A stretch of DNA of 46,282 nt from positions 1-46,282 of the forward strand of contig NZ_JACJKW010000020.1 in NCBI RefSeq assembly GCF_016901775.1, read 5' to 3'. This document shows, piece after piece, positions 9,023 to 17,666 of the stretch; within the stretch, counting starts at the first letter, position 1; each line of letters starts with the position of its first letter. The DNA comes from Intestinimonas butyriciproducens (lineage in GTDB: Bacteria > Bacillota > Clostridia > Oscillospirales > Butyricicoccaceae). The notes beneath the pieces were generated by a model. It worked only from the letters and a program-made list of their open reading frames with translations, did not search any database and was not told the DNA's origin. Made by a program: the position numbers and the translations under genes.

Positions 9023-12000
9023 CTATTCTTCCATCTGATCCTGAAGGGAAACCCCCAGTTTTTCTTCCACCTGGTTCAGTTGCAGCCGCAGCAGCTTGGT
9101 CACGCCCTGCTCCTGCATAGTGACCCCGTAAAGGATATCCGAGCCTTCCATGGTTCCCCGGCGATGGGTGATCAGGATAAACTGGGTGCTTTGGCACAGC
9201 CGGCGCATATATCCCACATACCGCAGCACATTCACATCGTCCAGGGCGGCCTCGATCTCATCCAGCACACAGAAAGGAGTGGGCCGCACTTTCAGAATGG
9301 CAAAATAAAGCACAATGGCCACCAGAGCCTTTTCCCCGCCGGAAAGCAGGGATATGGCCCGCTGGCTCTTCCCGGGCAGTTCCACATGAATATCGATGCC
9401 GCACTCCAGGATGTCTTCCCCTTCCTCCAGCTGCAGCCAGGCTTTTCCCCCGCCGAACAGCTCTTGGAAGGTTTCGCCGAAGTGTTTGTCGATACGCACA
9501 AATTCCCGGCTGAAGATCTCCCGCATATTCTGGGTAAGATCGCCGATGATCTCCAGAAGATCACCTTTGGCCTTCTCCAGATCCCGTCTCTGATCTTCCA
9601 AAAACCGGTATCGCTCATGGACCTTCTGGTATTCCTCGATGGCTCCGATGTTCACCGGACCCAGTTTTTTGATCTCGCTGCGCAGCTGCCCCGACCGACG
9701 CTGGGCTTCGCTGCGGTTTTCCATGGGCTGCTGGATCTGCTGGGCCCCGGTGGGAGTCAGCTCATAGCTTTCCCACATTTTGTCCAGAACCTGCTTTTCC
9801 TCCATCTGAAGCTGGCTGAACTTGCCTTCCAACCGGGCCTTTTCCCGCTCCATGCGCAATATCTCGTCGTTCTTCTCCTGAGCCTGCCGCCCATTTCGGG
9901 TGCGCTGGCCCTCGATTTCCAGCTTTTCTTTTGCCAGCGTCTCCAGCTGGCTCTGCTTTTTCTCCCGCAAAGCGGCATATTCCTTTTTAACCGCTTCTTT
10001 TTCCTCCATCTGCCGGGAAAGATCCTTTTCCTCCTGGGAAAGCTTCTCCATCTCCCGCTGCCGCTCTTCCCGGTCTCCGGAAAGGGAGCGGAGCAGCTCT
10101 TCCAGCTGAAAGAGGCTTTGCTCCAGCGCTCCAAGACGGCTCTCCTCCTGGGCCTTTCCAGCCCGCTTTTCCAGCAGCTGTCCTTCCAAAGCCCGGCGGC
10201 TCTCTTCCAGCTCCCGGCCTTCTGCCAAAAGGCTTTCCAGATGGCATGCCGCCTCTTCCTGTCCTTTCGCCGCTTCCTCCCTGGCCTGTCTGTTTTCCGC
10301 AAGTCTTGTCTCCAGTGTTCTGCGGCGCTCCTGGGAGCTTCCCTGCTCTTCCAGCAGTCCCTCCAAAGCCTGGCGCAGACTTCCCAGCAGCAAAGCGTGC
10401 TGCCCTTGCCGGGCCTTCAGGGATTGCAGAGCCCCTTGGGCCTGGTTCTTCTCTTCCTGGACGGCCTGGGCATCATTTTCTGCCTTCTTCCAATCGCCCT
10501 GGGCCTTCTGCACCTGTCCGGCCAACTCCCGCAAATCGCTGCTTTTTTCCTCCAGCGCCTGCTGCAGCCGGGCAATCTCGTTTTTCCTGGAAAGGATGCC
10601 GGTGTTTTTGTTCAGGCTGCCACCGGTCATGGCGCCGGAATTGCTCATCAGCTGGCCGTCCAGGGTGACCATCCGATACCGGTGGGGATAGCGGCGGGAC
10701 AGGCGTATGGCGCTGTCCAGATCTTCCACCACCGCTGTGCCTCCCAAAAGGCTGCGCACTACATTGTCATAAATGGGCCGCCGCTGTACCAGGGTATCGG
10801 CCATACCCACAAATCCCGGCTCACCCTCCAACGGACGGCCATCCGTCTTCCGGGGGGCCATGGCCGATACCGGCAAAAAGGTGGCCCGCCCCAGATCCCG
10901 GCTTTTCAGAAAGCCAATGGCCTGTTTGGCGCTTTCCTCGTCCGTTGTGACGATATTGCTCATGGCCGCGCCCAAAGCGATCTCAATGGCCACGGCGTGT
11001 TCGTCCCCCACCGAGATCAGCTGGGATACCGGCCCATGGATGCCGGAAAGCACCCCCTTCCGGGCAGCTTCCAGGGTCTGACGCACCGCCCGGCCAAAGC
11101 CTTCGTGATCCCGCTCCAATGCCTGGAGCATTTCCAACCGATCGGAAAGAGCGCCTGTGACCCGCTTTTCCTCCTGGTATGTTTCCAGCAGCTTCTGGGC
11201 CTTTTCCCGCCGCATTTTCACCCGAAGCAGAAAGCCCCCCAGCATATTCTCTGTACTTTCCGCCTGCTCCCGGCCTTTTTCCAGAAGGCTTTCCAGGTTC
11301 CGGGCTTCTTTTTCTTCTTGCTCCAGCCGTTCTTTAGCCCGGGAAAGTTCCGATTCCCGGTCTTTGTCCCGGCTTTCCATCTCCTGTCCGCCGCTTTCCA
11401 AAGCAGCTTCCACGATTTCCAGCTGATGCAGCCGCTGGCTGCATTGGCTGAGTGTCTCCCGGGCTTTCGCTTCTCTCTGTGCCTGTTCCTGCAGCTGCGC
11501 CTCCAGCTTCTTCTGCTGCTGAAGGATCTCCGCCTCCTCCCGCTCCCGGGCCGCCAGGCTCCTGCGGCTTTCCTCCCGTTGCTGCTCCTGGGCGGTTTTC
11601 TGGCTCAGAAGACCGTCCTGGCGGGTATGGTGCGTTTCCAGCTCCCGCTCCAGACGCCGGGCGTTCTGCCGGCCATTTTCCCGCTGGGTCCCCAGCACGG
11701 CAATATCACTTTCCAGAGAATGGATCCGGTTTTCGATGTTGCGCAGTTCCACCCGGCCCTGCTCGGTCTCCAGCTCCTTGTTCCGCATGGATGCAAGAAG
11801 GCGCTCACCTTCTTCGTACAGTTCTTCCAGCTCCCGCCCCCGGGCGGAAAGCATCCGCTGGGCATTGTCCAGGTCCACTTTGGCTTTTTGCCGGTTTTCC
11901 CCCAGCTTGGCCAGGGAATCCATCCAGAGAGAAACTTCCAGCACCCGCAGTTCATCCCGAAGCAGTAAAAACTGCCGGGCCGCCTGGGCCTGCTTTTCCA

Positions 12001-12619
12001 GCGGGCCCACCTGGCTTTGAAGTTCGGTGATGATGTCCCGGATGCGCACCAGATTGTCCTCGGTGGCGCTGAGGCGGCGCTGGGCTTCATTGCGTTTATA
12101 ACGGTAGCGGGTAATGCCGGCGGCTTCCTCAAAGATCTCCCGGCGTTCGCCGCTTTTGACAGCCAGAATCTCATCGATGCGGCCCTGACCGATGATGGAA
12201 TAGCCCTCCCGTCCCAGGCCGGTATCCATCAGCAGTTCGTGCACATCCTTCAGACGCACCGGTTTTTTGTTGATAAAGAACTCGCTTTCCCCAGAGCGGT
12301 AATAACGGCGGGTCACGGCCACCTCATCATAGTCCAGAGGAAGGCTGTGATCCCCATTGTCCACAGTGAGGGTCACTTCGCAAAAACCCAGGGGACGGCG
12401 GCGCTGGGTTCCGCCGAAAACCACATCCTCCATCCGGCTGCCCCGCAGGTTGCGGGAGGACTGTTCTCCCAGCACCCAGCGGATAGCGTCCACCAGATTG
12501 GACTTGCCCGAGCCATTGGGGCCCACGATGGCGGTGATCCCGCTGCTGAAATCCAGCCGTGTCTTATCGGGAAAGGATTTAAACCCCTGGATCTCAAGGG
12601 ATTTCAGATACAAAGCCAC
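9023..12619 (-). CDS. smc: Chromosome segregation protein SMC
   Basis: SMC dimers compact and segregate the chromosome with ScpA/ScpB. The 1198-aa chain shows an N-terminal ATPase half with Walker A GPNGSGKSN (near 33), a long coiled coil rich in Gln, Glu, Arg and Lys (about 170-500), a hinge (about 520-660, with GAAMSNIV and GGSLN), a second coiled coil (about 680-1020), and a C-terminal half with LSGGEKAL and Walker B FCVLDEIEAALDD. The start is GTG at 12619 behind a G-rich SD. It is the first gene of the leftward operon. The usual upstream rnc is absent here. Confidence 0.98.
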   Translation of the reverse strand: MALYLKSLEIQGFKSFPDKTRLDFSSGITAIVGPNGSGKSNLVDAIRWVLGEQSSRNLRGSRMEDVVFGGTQRRRPLGFCEVTLTVDNGDHSLPLDYDEVAVTRRYYRSGESEFFINKKPVRLKDVHELLMDTGLGREGYSIIGQGRIDEILAVKSGERREIFEEAAGITRYRYKRNEAQRRLSATEDNLVRIRDIITELQSQVGPLEKQAQAARQFLLLRDELRVLEVSLWMDSLAKLGENRQKAKVDLDNAQRMLSARGRELEELYEEGERLLASMRNKELETEQGRVELRNIENRIHSLESDIAVLGTQRENGRQNARRLERELETHHTRQDGLLSQKTAQEQQREESRRSLAAREREEAEILQQQKKLEAQLQEQAQREAKARETLSQCSQRLHQLEIVEAALESGGQEMESRDKDRESELSRAKERLEQEEKEARNLESLLEKGREQAESTENMLGGFLLRVKMRREKAQKLLETYQEEKRVTGALSDRLEMLQALERDHEGFGRAVRQTLEAARKGVLSGIHGPVSQLISVGDEHAVAIEIALGAAMSNIVTTDEESAKQAIGFLKSRDLGRATFLPVSAMAPRKTDGRPLEGEPGFVGMADTLVQRRPIYDNVVRSLLGGTAVVEDLDSAIRLSRRYPHRYRMVTLDGQLMSNSGAMTGGSLNKNTGILSRKNEIARLQQALEEKSSDLRELAGQVQKAQGDWKKAENDAQAVQEEKNQAQGALQSLKARQGQHALLLGSLRQALEGLLEEQGSSQERRRTLETRLAENRQAREEAAKGQEEAACHLESLLAEGRELEESRRALEGQLLEKRAGKAQEESRLGALEQSLFQLEELLRSLSGDREERQREMEKLSQEEKDLSRQMEEKEAVKKEYAALREKKQSQLETLAKEKLEIEGQRTRNGRQAQEKNDEILRMEREKARLEGKFSQLQMEEKQVLDKMWESYELTPTGAQQIQQPMENRSEAQRRSGQLRSEIKKLGPVNIGAIEEYQKVHERYRFLEDQRRDLEKAKGDLLEIIGDLTQNMREIFSREFVRIDKHFGETFQELFGGGKAWLQLEEGEDILECGIDIHVELPGKSQRAISLLSGGEKALVAIVLYFAILKVRPTPFCVLDEIEAALDDVNVLRYVGYMRRLCQSTQFILITHRRGTMEGSDILYGVTMQEQGVTKLLRLQLNQVEEKLGVSLQDQMEE

Positions 12620-12650
12620 ACCCCCGCAGAAATTCTTCCATATTCAATTT

Positions 12651-12679
12651 ATTGTATCAACTCCTGGGGAACTTTTCAA
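12651..12679 (-). promoter_or_regulatory. Sigma-70 promoter of the smc operon
   Basis: Minus strand TTGAAA (12674-12679), 17-nt spacer, TACAAT (12651-12656), about 30 nt upstream of the smc GTG and downstream of the glutaredoxin terminator. It probably drives the whole smc-to-leuS block. Confidence 0.8.
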
Positions 12680-12689
12680 CATTATGAAG

Positions 12690-12727
12690 AAAGAAAAAAG
12701 CCGGAACGCAAAAAAGCGTTCCGGCCA
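12690..12727 (-). terminator. Intrinsic terminator after the glutaredoxin-like gene
   Basis: A 10-bp perfect stem (GCCGGAACGC / GCGTTCCGGC, 12700-12725, loop of six A) is followed on the minus strand by a run of T (12691-12699). It isolates the small redox gene from the smc operon. Confidence 0.9.
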
Positions 12728-12738
12728 CAAAGGCATTG

Positions 12739-13029
12739 TTACTTCTGCACCTTCAGCTGAAGCTCATCAATGAGCTGGAGGGCATGTTCGGGGCCATCCA
12801 CCAGATAGGGAGTATTGTCCACAAAGAGGGTGGGCAGACCCACGCGGCTTTCCTTCCGGATCTCTTCAAAGGCAGGATAGGTGTCCCGCACCTTCAGGAA
12901 CTGACGGAGATAGCCGATGCTGGAGGTAACATCGATATAGACAAAGCGTACATTGTTCTGGGAAAGAACCTCTTTCACCGGGGGGCAGGTCTTTCAAAGG
13001 GGACTGCCATACAAAATAATTTTACGCAT
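12739..13029 (-). CDS. Predicted selenocysteine-containing glutaredoxin-like protein
   Basis: Read from ATG at 13029, the frame runs 97 codons to 12739 with one in-frame TGA at 12994-12996 (codon 12). The N-terminus reads MRKIILYGSPL-U-KTCPPVKEVL, so the TGA falls exactly on the first position of a CxxC-type redox motif (U-K-T-C). The downstream part has the thioredoxin fold pattern: FVYIDVTSS, FLKVRDTYPAF, and the cis-proline loop GLPTLFVDN. This resembles the glutaredoxin-related family COG4545. Directly after TGA the RNA can fold into a hairpin (GAAAGACCU with AGGUUCUUUC, one bulged U, apical loop with GGU), compatible with a bacterial SECIS. A gene caller would report only 79 aa from 12978. 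Selenocysteine is an inference, as selA/selB are not in the window. Confidence 0.82.
12963..12996 (-). promoter_or_regulatory. Candidate bacterial SECIS hairpin after the TGA codon
   Basis: Starting within the TGA codon, a 9-bp stem (GAAAG+ACCU pairing with AGGU+U+CUUUC) with a single bulged U closes a loop of about 15 nt containing GGU. Bacterial SECIS elements sit immediately 3' of UGA inside the coding region, have a bulged U and a GU in the loop. The position fits; the exact fold is my inference. Confidence 0.55.
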
Positions 13030-13080
13030 AAAAGAGTACCGCCTTTCCAATTATCAGTGTACCCAATAACTTCTGATTCT

Positions 13081-13109
13081 ATTATAATGTATGTCGAACA
13101 AAGCCGCAA
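13081..13109 (-). promoter_or_regulatory. Candidate promoter proximal to the glutaredoxin-like gene
   Basis: Minus strand TTGCGG (13104-13109), 17-nt spacer, TATAAT (13081-13086), starting about 45 nt before the ATG at 13029. The -10 is perfect but the -35 is weak and lies inside the last hairpin of the upstream array. Confidence 0.5.
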
Positions 13110-13335
13110 GCCTTGAAAGCCAAGGTCTTCAAGGCAAATTGGCTTTGTTCGGGTGCAAGGTTTTGGAGAAGACCACTCCAAAGCCTTGCACATTCCGTTG
13201 GTGCGGCAAAGCCCACCAACGGAAATACACATTGTAACAATGGTTGAAATCCATAAAATAGCGTCCCTGTGCTATTTTATGGATTGATGCGGCATCTGCC
13301 GCAAGAATAAACCGCATAGCGGTGTATTCTTTAAC
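13095..13335 (-). ncRNA. Highly structured RNA: array of six to seven consecutive hairpins
   Basis: On the minus strand, right after a perfect promoter, nearly every base can pair. Hairpins in RNA order are: 13305-13329 (GAATA-x-ACCGC type, one mismatch), 13288-13303 (TGCGGCA/TGCCGCA), 13249-13284 (14-bp perfect arms, ATCCATAAAATAGC), 13193-13224 (TTCCGTTGGTG arms, 11 bp), 13154-13190 (15 bp with one wobble), and 13095-13151 (CGAACAAAGCC arms enclosing 13110-13135). The first three are closed by AATGGTT near 13332-13338 pairing with AACCATT near 13239-13245, giving a cloverleaf-like junction. No ORF fits. It may be a free small RNA or the leader of the downstream redox gene; no terminator separates them. 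I do not recognise it as 6S, tmRNA, RNase P or SRP RNA. Confidence 0.7.
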
Positions 13336-13339
13336 CATT

Positions 13340-13368
13340 ATTATAGAGGGGGCAAATAGCAATGTCAA
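13340..13368 (-). promoter_or_regulatory. Perfect consensus promoter upstream of the hairpin array
   Basis: Minus strand TTGACA (13363-13368), 17-nt spacer, TATAAT (13340-13345). There is no ORF behind it until the redox gene 300 nt downstream, so the first thing transcribed is the hairpin array. Confidence 0.9.
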
Positions 13369-13399
13369 GGAAAAATGTATTTTTTTCAGTTGCAGATAA

Positions 13400-13437
13400 A
13401 AGAAAAAAGAGGGAGCCGCCCCGAAGGGCGGCCCCCA
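13400..13437 (-). terminator. Intrinsic terminator after the large SLH protein gene
   Basis: An 11-bp stem (GGGAGCCGCCC with GGGCGGCCCCC, one mismatch-like wobble) has a loop that reads TTCG on the minus strand and is followed by a T-rich run. It lies about 35 nt after the SLH gene. Confidence 0.88.
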
Positions 13438-13469
13438 GGCCCCAGTGGATTTAGGGCTACACGAAGAAA

Positions 13470-16400
13470 TTAAGCACCAAAATTGGCATCTGGAGCGACA
13501 GAGCGGGTAATGGTGCAATGGCTCACGCCGACCACCTTGCCCTCATTCTGCCAGACAAGCACATAGCTCCATTCCTTGTCGGCCAGACCCTGTGCATCCT
13601 GCTCTGCCTTTGCAAACACCAGATAATTGGTGAAATTGTTGGCAAACACATCTCCGCCAGTACCATCAGCGGAATCCTGCGTCAACTGATACGCATCATT
13701 TGTGCCGCTGAGATTGCTGCCATCACGATACACATAAACACTTCCGTTTTCTGTGTCCACACCAGAAGGAGCAGCAAATTTCACACCCACAAAGAAACCA
13801 TCTGCGCTATCCAGTTCACCGCTGGGCTGTGTCAGTTGATACGCTTTGTCAGCCGCGTCATCCTGACCGTCAGCATAGGCCTGAATGAATGCATTCACTT
13901 TGGCTTGGTCAACAGTAAAACCTGTTCCGTCTTCATTCCAGGTCACACCAGCTTCTGTGTATGCCGCACTATAATCAAAGCTGTCGGTTCCAGGCTTACC
14001 AGGGCCGTTTCCATCTCTCAGAGCGGCCTGCTGCTGGGTATACTCCACCCACTCTGAAGTATCATCGATCCAAACCTTGGTGGTTCCATCCTGAACCAGC
14101 TTGGAGAAGGCCGGGATATCCTCTTGATTCAAGGTGACATCTGTGCCCTTGACTGTGCCTTCCCCCTCGATGGTGCCGTTGACAGTCAAAGTGGCGCCTT
14201 TGGCCACAACCAGTGTTTTGCCTTTGGGGATAGTCAGCGTCTCACCTTCGGCAACGGTCAGATCTTTCACTGTCACTTCGGTCAGATTCATCTTTTCTGT
14301 TCCCAGGGCCGTGTTGACTTCGTCCACTGTTTCGGGAGCGCAGGCGATGATGTAATCAAATACCGAATTCAGCTTATAGGGATTGGTGAATTCCGAATCA
14401 CCGGCATTGTTGTCCTCATTGACAAACTGTTCGTGCACTTTTTCAATAATTGCTCCATCCACACGATCAAAGGCCTTCATGGCGTCCGTATAGACTTCGC
14501 TTGCGCTTACATCCCGGCCAATGCTGGCCCGGTATGCGGCGTGCTCTTCATAGATGGCTTTCAGGGTGTTGAAATCGGACACAGTGGAAGCATTCGCCTT
14601 GATCTTTTCCGACAAAGCCCACTTTCCAGCCTCATATTTGACGCCCATGTTGAACGCGGCCTGAATCTCTGCAGCAGTAGTATAGCCGCCCTCCGGCTTG
14701 GATTCCAGCACATAGTTGGCAACGGAAGGCTTGCGGGAAACAGCCATGGTGCTATAATCGCCAGAGCTTACAGCAATACCCAGTGCATCCTCATTGCCTT
14801 CGGTCTCCAACACAGTCTGCAAAGCAGATTTGTCTTCGGCATTGTTCACAGCCTCAATGATGTTTTCCCACTTGGCATAAACGGTCATATCGGCAGTGAC
14901 ATGAGTTTCCGCTGTGAATTCGGTATCTTCATCAGAATACCAGCCAAGGAATTTGCAGCCTGCCTTGGAAGGATTGCTGGGCAGTGTGACTGTTCCGCCA
15001 TTCTCCACAGAGATGCTCTGGATGGTATTTCCATCGACAGCATCTTTGAATGTCACAGAGTGCTGACCTTCAATTTTACAGCCAGTAGCGTCAAAGGTCA
15101 GTTCAACGGTATCCTGCACACGGCCAGCCGCATCCTTGAGCTCCAGGGAAACGGTCTTCTTGATGAAGCTGCTGTGTTCATTGTCCCAAATCTGGATATT
15201 CAGCAGCGCCGCATTGTTCATGGGAACAGCGCCCGACACTGTGCCTCCATCGCTGAAATCGGCCAGGCTCATGGGGTTGGGGGTAACAGTGCCGCCAAGC
15301 TGTGTAATCAGTTTGCTTCCCACATTAAATCCATAGAGCAAATAACCATTCTGTGTTGCCACATCGGTTGCATCCAGCTTGTCTGTTGTCGTTTCGCCGG
15401 ACAGGGTAACTGTGGTACCATTGGAGGCCGCATCCAAGCCAAGGCCCTCCGCAGTCTTATGTCTGATAGGCAGGGAAGCTTCATCGTAAGCATCCAGAAT
15501 TACTTCCGGGATGGCTGTGAGCACAGAAACGTCGGCCTTGAAGAAGCTCACATCAAAAGTGATGTTATAGGTGGTTGTTTTATCGCCATTCTTAACCACT
15601 ACATAAGCGCCGTTTTTGTATTCATCCTCGGTATCGCCGGAGAAGTAGACGGTGTTGTAAGTCTTGCCGTTTACTTCATAGGTGCGCTCAGCAATGCTGG
15701 CAACAGGGCTCCCCAGGTCCGCGGGAACAGAGCCGAAGCCTGCATAATATTCATTGCCTTCTGCGGCAGGAATACCAAAGCCCACCCAGTGGCCTTCTGC
15801 ACCAGTAGCATTGGTGTGATTCATAACATCCTTAGCGATAATCTTGACGGTATGCACATCGCCATTCACCGTGCCGCTGACCGAATAGGAGCTGCACAGA
15901 TCCTCAGAGGCGATCCCGTTGTCGGCCGCTTGGTCAACCATGGGGGCCACTACCACATCGGAGGACTCTACCACGCTGCCGCCACCGCCGCCGGAACCTC
16001 CGCCACCCGGATTGGTGTCAGTGTTATCACTTTCGCTGGTGCCCGTGGAACCGGAAGTAATCACCTTGTCATTGCCGGTGGTCACATTGCCTGTACCATT
16101 GTTCACGACTTTGGTGCCGTCGGTGGTAATATCTGCACCGCTGGAGCCCTTGGCCGCTTCAAAGTTAGTCACAGAACCCTTACCGGACACAGTGGTGTTG
16201 GCAGCAGAGGTGGTGATCTTCTCGATCTTGGCGTCTTCCTCGGCCTTGACAGTGGTGTCAGAGCCGGACACGCTCATGGTGCCCACAGTGCCATTGACAG
16301 TGACAACAGCCTTGGAAGCAGCTGTGTTCATTGTGTTCACAGTGGTGCCGCTCTGGACGGAAACCGCTGTGCCGGAAGCGCTCTGAGCCACATTCATGGT

Positions 16401-17453
16401 CTCCACAGTGGACTTCTCGCTCACAACAACCTTGGCACTTGTGCCAGCCACATTCATCGTAGTTACATCAGCACCGGTCAGGGTAACAGTGCCCTGAGAA
16501 GCGCTGGCGTTGACCTCATCAAAATTGCCGGTGAGCACCACATTGTCGCTGACCGCATTCACATTCACGGCCTTTTCGGTCTTGTTTTCCACGCGCACAG
16601 CGCCGGTGGGCTTGTTGACCACAACACTGCCCACTGTGGTATTGCCTTCCAGAGTGACAGTGCTTGTGCCGCCGCCGCGAACCAGCAGACGGCCGGAAAC
16701 GGTGACATCCTTCAGCACAACATCCCCTTCGGCTGCGCCGTCGCCGATGATCAGATCACCGGAAATGGTGGCGCCTTCCAGAGTGCCGGCCTTGTTCAGC
16801 ACTCCATTGCCGTCAGTAGTCACATTCAGCTGATTGTCGGCAAAATAAGTTTTGACCAGATTGTCCATCACCTGGGCAAACTCAGCACGGGTGATGCTGC
16901 TCTGGGGATTCAGCATATTATCGGAGCCCTTCACATAGCCGGCGGCCACCATGGAAGCCATGGAGTCCCTGGCCCAATCGGCCACCTGGGCGCCGTCGGT
17001 GTAGCTGCTGAGTACGCTCTGATCGCCGCCGCTGAGGGTAAACAGGCGGGCCAGAACGGTGAAAGCTTCCTGACGGGTGATGTTGGCATTGGGATTGAGG
17101 TTCACGCCATCGCCCTGAAATACCCCCATCAGCACGGAAGAAGCCATGGCATCATAGAACCAATCGCCAGCATTCACATCCCCGAAAGAGGAAATGTCGG
17201 CCTTGCCATTGGTACCGAAAGCACGGGTCACAATGGCGGCCATCTGCGCCCGGGTCAGATTCTCGCCCGCGGCGATTTTCCCGTCGATGCCGTTGAGCAG
17301 TCCATTGTTGATGGCGTTTTGCAGCGCCTGGGTGGACCAGTCGTTGGGCATATCAGGGAAGGTAATGGTGTTATCTGCGGCAAAGGCCGGTTTTGGCAGC
17401 ATGGACGCCAGCATGGTGGCGCTGAGGGCCAAAGACAACACTTGCTTTTTCAT
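13470..17453 (-). CDS. S-layer homology domain surface protein, large paralogue
   Basis: A 1327-aa exported protein. Residues 1-26 are a signal peptide (KKQVLSLALSATMLASMLPKPAFAA). Three SLH domains follow (about 28-205: FPD-x-W, GVFQGDG, ITRAEFA patterns), which bind pyruvylated cell-wall polymer. Then comes a Thr/Val-rich region of short repeats (about 215-470; GDLIIGDGA, LLVRGGG, VTLEGN) that looks like a beta-helix, a Gly-rich linker near 486, and a region with an InlB/flg_new-type repeat near 800-860 (SKAGCKFLGWYSDEDTEF, VYAKWE). The C-terminal part has a further short beta-repeat (TVAEGETLTIPKGKTLVV). No cell-wall sorting signal is seen. Start has AGGAGGAG upstream. A paralogue lies at 22969-25428. 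Function beyond surface display is unknown. Confidence 0.92.
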   Translation of the reverse strand: MKKQVLSLALSATMLASMLPKPAFAADNTITFPDMPNDWSTQALQNAINNGLLNGIDGKIAAGENLTRAQMAAIVTRAFGTNGKADISSFGDVNAGDWFYDAMASSVLMGVFQGDGVNLNPNANITRQEAFTVLARLFTLSGGDQSVLSSYTDGAQVADWARDSMASMVAAGYVKGSDNMLNPQSSITRAEFAQVMDNLVKTYFADNQLNVTTDGNGVLNKAGTLEGATISGDLIIGDGAAEGDVVLKDVTVSGRLLVRGGGTSTVTLEGNTTVGSVVVNKPTGAVRVENKTEKAVNVNAVSDNVVLTGNFDEVNASASQGTVTLTGADVTTMNVAGTSAKVVVSEKSTVETMNVAQSASGTAVSVQSGTTVNTMNTAASKAVVTVNGTVGTMSVSGSDTTVKAEEDAKIEKITTSAANTTVSGKGSVTNFEAAKGSSGADITTDGTKVVNNGTGNVTTGNDKVITSGSTGTSESDNTDTNPGGGGSGGGGGSVVESSDVVVAPMVDQAADNGIASEDLCSSYSVSGTVNGDVHTVKIIAKDVMNHTNATGAEGHWVGFGIPAAEGNEYYAGFGSVPADLGSPVASIAERTYEVNGKTYNTVYFSGDTEDEYKNGAYVVVKNGDKTTTYNITFDVSFFKADVSVLTAIPEVILDAYDEASLPIRHKTAEGLGLDAASNGTTVTLSGETTTDKLDATDVATQNGYLLYGFNVGSKLITQLGGTVTPNPMSLADFSDGGTVSGAVPMNNAALLNIQIWDNEHSSFIKKTVSLELKDAAGRVQDTVELTFDATGCKIEGQHSVTFKDAVDGNTIQSISVENGGTVTLPSNPSKAGCKFLGWYSDEDTEFTAETHVTADMTVYAKWENIIEAVNNAEDKSALQTVLETEGNEDALGIAVSSGDYSTMAVSRKPSVANYVLESKPEGGYTTAAEIQAAFNMGVKYEAGKWALSEKIKANASTVSDFNTLKAIYEEHAAYRASIGRDVSASEVYTDAMKAFDRVDGAIIEKVHEQFVNEDNNAGDSEFTNPYKLNSVFDYIIACAPETVDEVNTALGTEKMNLTEVTVKDLTVAEGETLTIPKGKTLVVAKGATLTVNGTIEGEGTVKGTDVTLNQEDIPAFSKLVQDGTTKVWIDDTSEWVEYTQQQAALRDGNGPGKPGTDSFDYSAAYTEAGVTWNEDGTGFTVDQAKVNAFIQAYADGQDDAADKAYQLTQPSGELDSADGFFVGVKFAAPSGVDTENGSVYVYRDGSNLSGTNDAYQLTQDSADGTGGDVFANNFTNYLVFAKAEQDAQGLADKEWSYVLVWQNEGKVVGVSHCTITRSVAPDANFGA

Positions 17454-17601
17454 AGGTGTCTCCTCCTATTATGATGTATTTGGCATTCCGGGGCACATAA
17501 CCCCAAAATACCCTAAAATCATTATATATTTTGTCCTTCCAAAAACTGCGTTTCAGAATGATTTGTTCTAACCCCAGTTTTCTCCTTTCTTTCTCCCCTT
17601 C

Positions 17602-17630
17602 TTGCCACAGGCCGCCCTGTCTGCTACAAT
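17602..17630 (+). promoter_or_regulatory. Sigma-70 promoter of the zinc-ribbon membrane protein gene
   Basis: TTGCCA (17602-17607), 17-nt spacer, TACAAT (17625-17630), about 37 nt before the ATG at 17667. The same TTGCCA-17-TACAAT pattern precedes radC. Confidence 0.78.
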
Positions 17631-17666
17631 ACTATTGGATCATTTCACAACAAGGGAGGGTTTTTC

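Noticed and set aside
9080-11968. A 962-codon open frame opposite smc
   Set aside because: Leu/Phe/Pro-rich antisense shadow of the SMC coiled coil, with no SD and no recognisable domain.
12994-12996. The TGA as a plain nonsense mutation or sequencing error in a glutaredoxin gene
   Set aside because: The frame on both sides is conserved-looking, the TGA sits exactly at the redox residue and is followed by a compatible hairpin. An error cannot be excluded but is less likely.
13095-13335. Hairpin array as 6S RNA, tmRNA, RNase P or SRP RNA
   Set aside because: It lacks a single long hairpin with a central bubble, an Ala-tag reading frame with CCA-type ends, the conserved RNase P cores, and the GGAAGCAGC-type SRP motif.
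12975-13518. Two minus-strand frames (12975-13232 and 13129-13518) across the hairpin array
   Set aside because: They cross strong palindromes and a terminator, overlap in different frames, and have no SD or family features; the region reads better as structured RNA.
14124-17474. A 1116-codon open frame opposite the large SLH gene
   Set aside because: Antisense shadow of a repetitive Thr/Val-rich gene; the minus-strand reading has a signal peptide, SLH domains and an SD.
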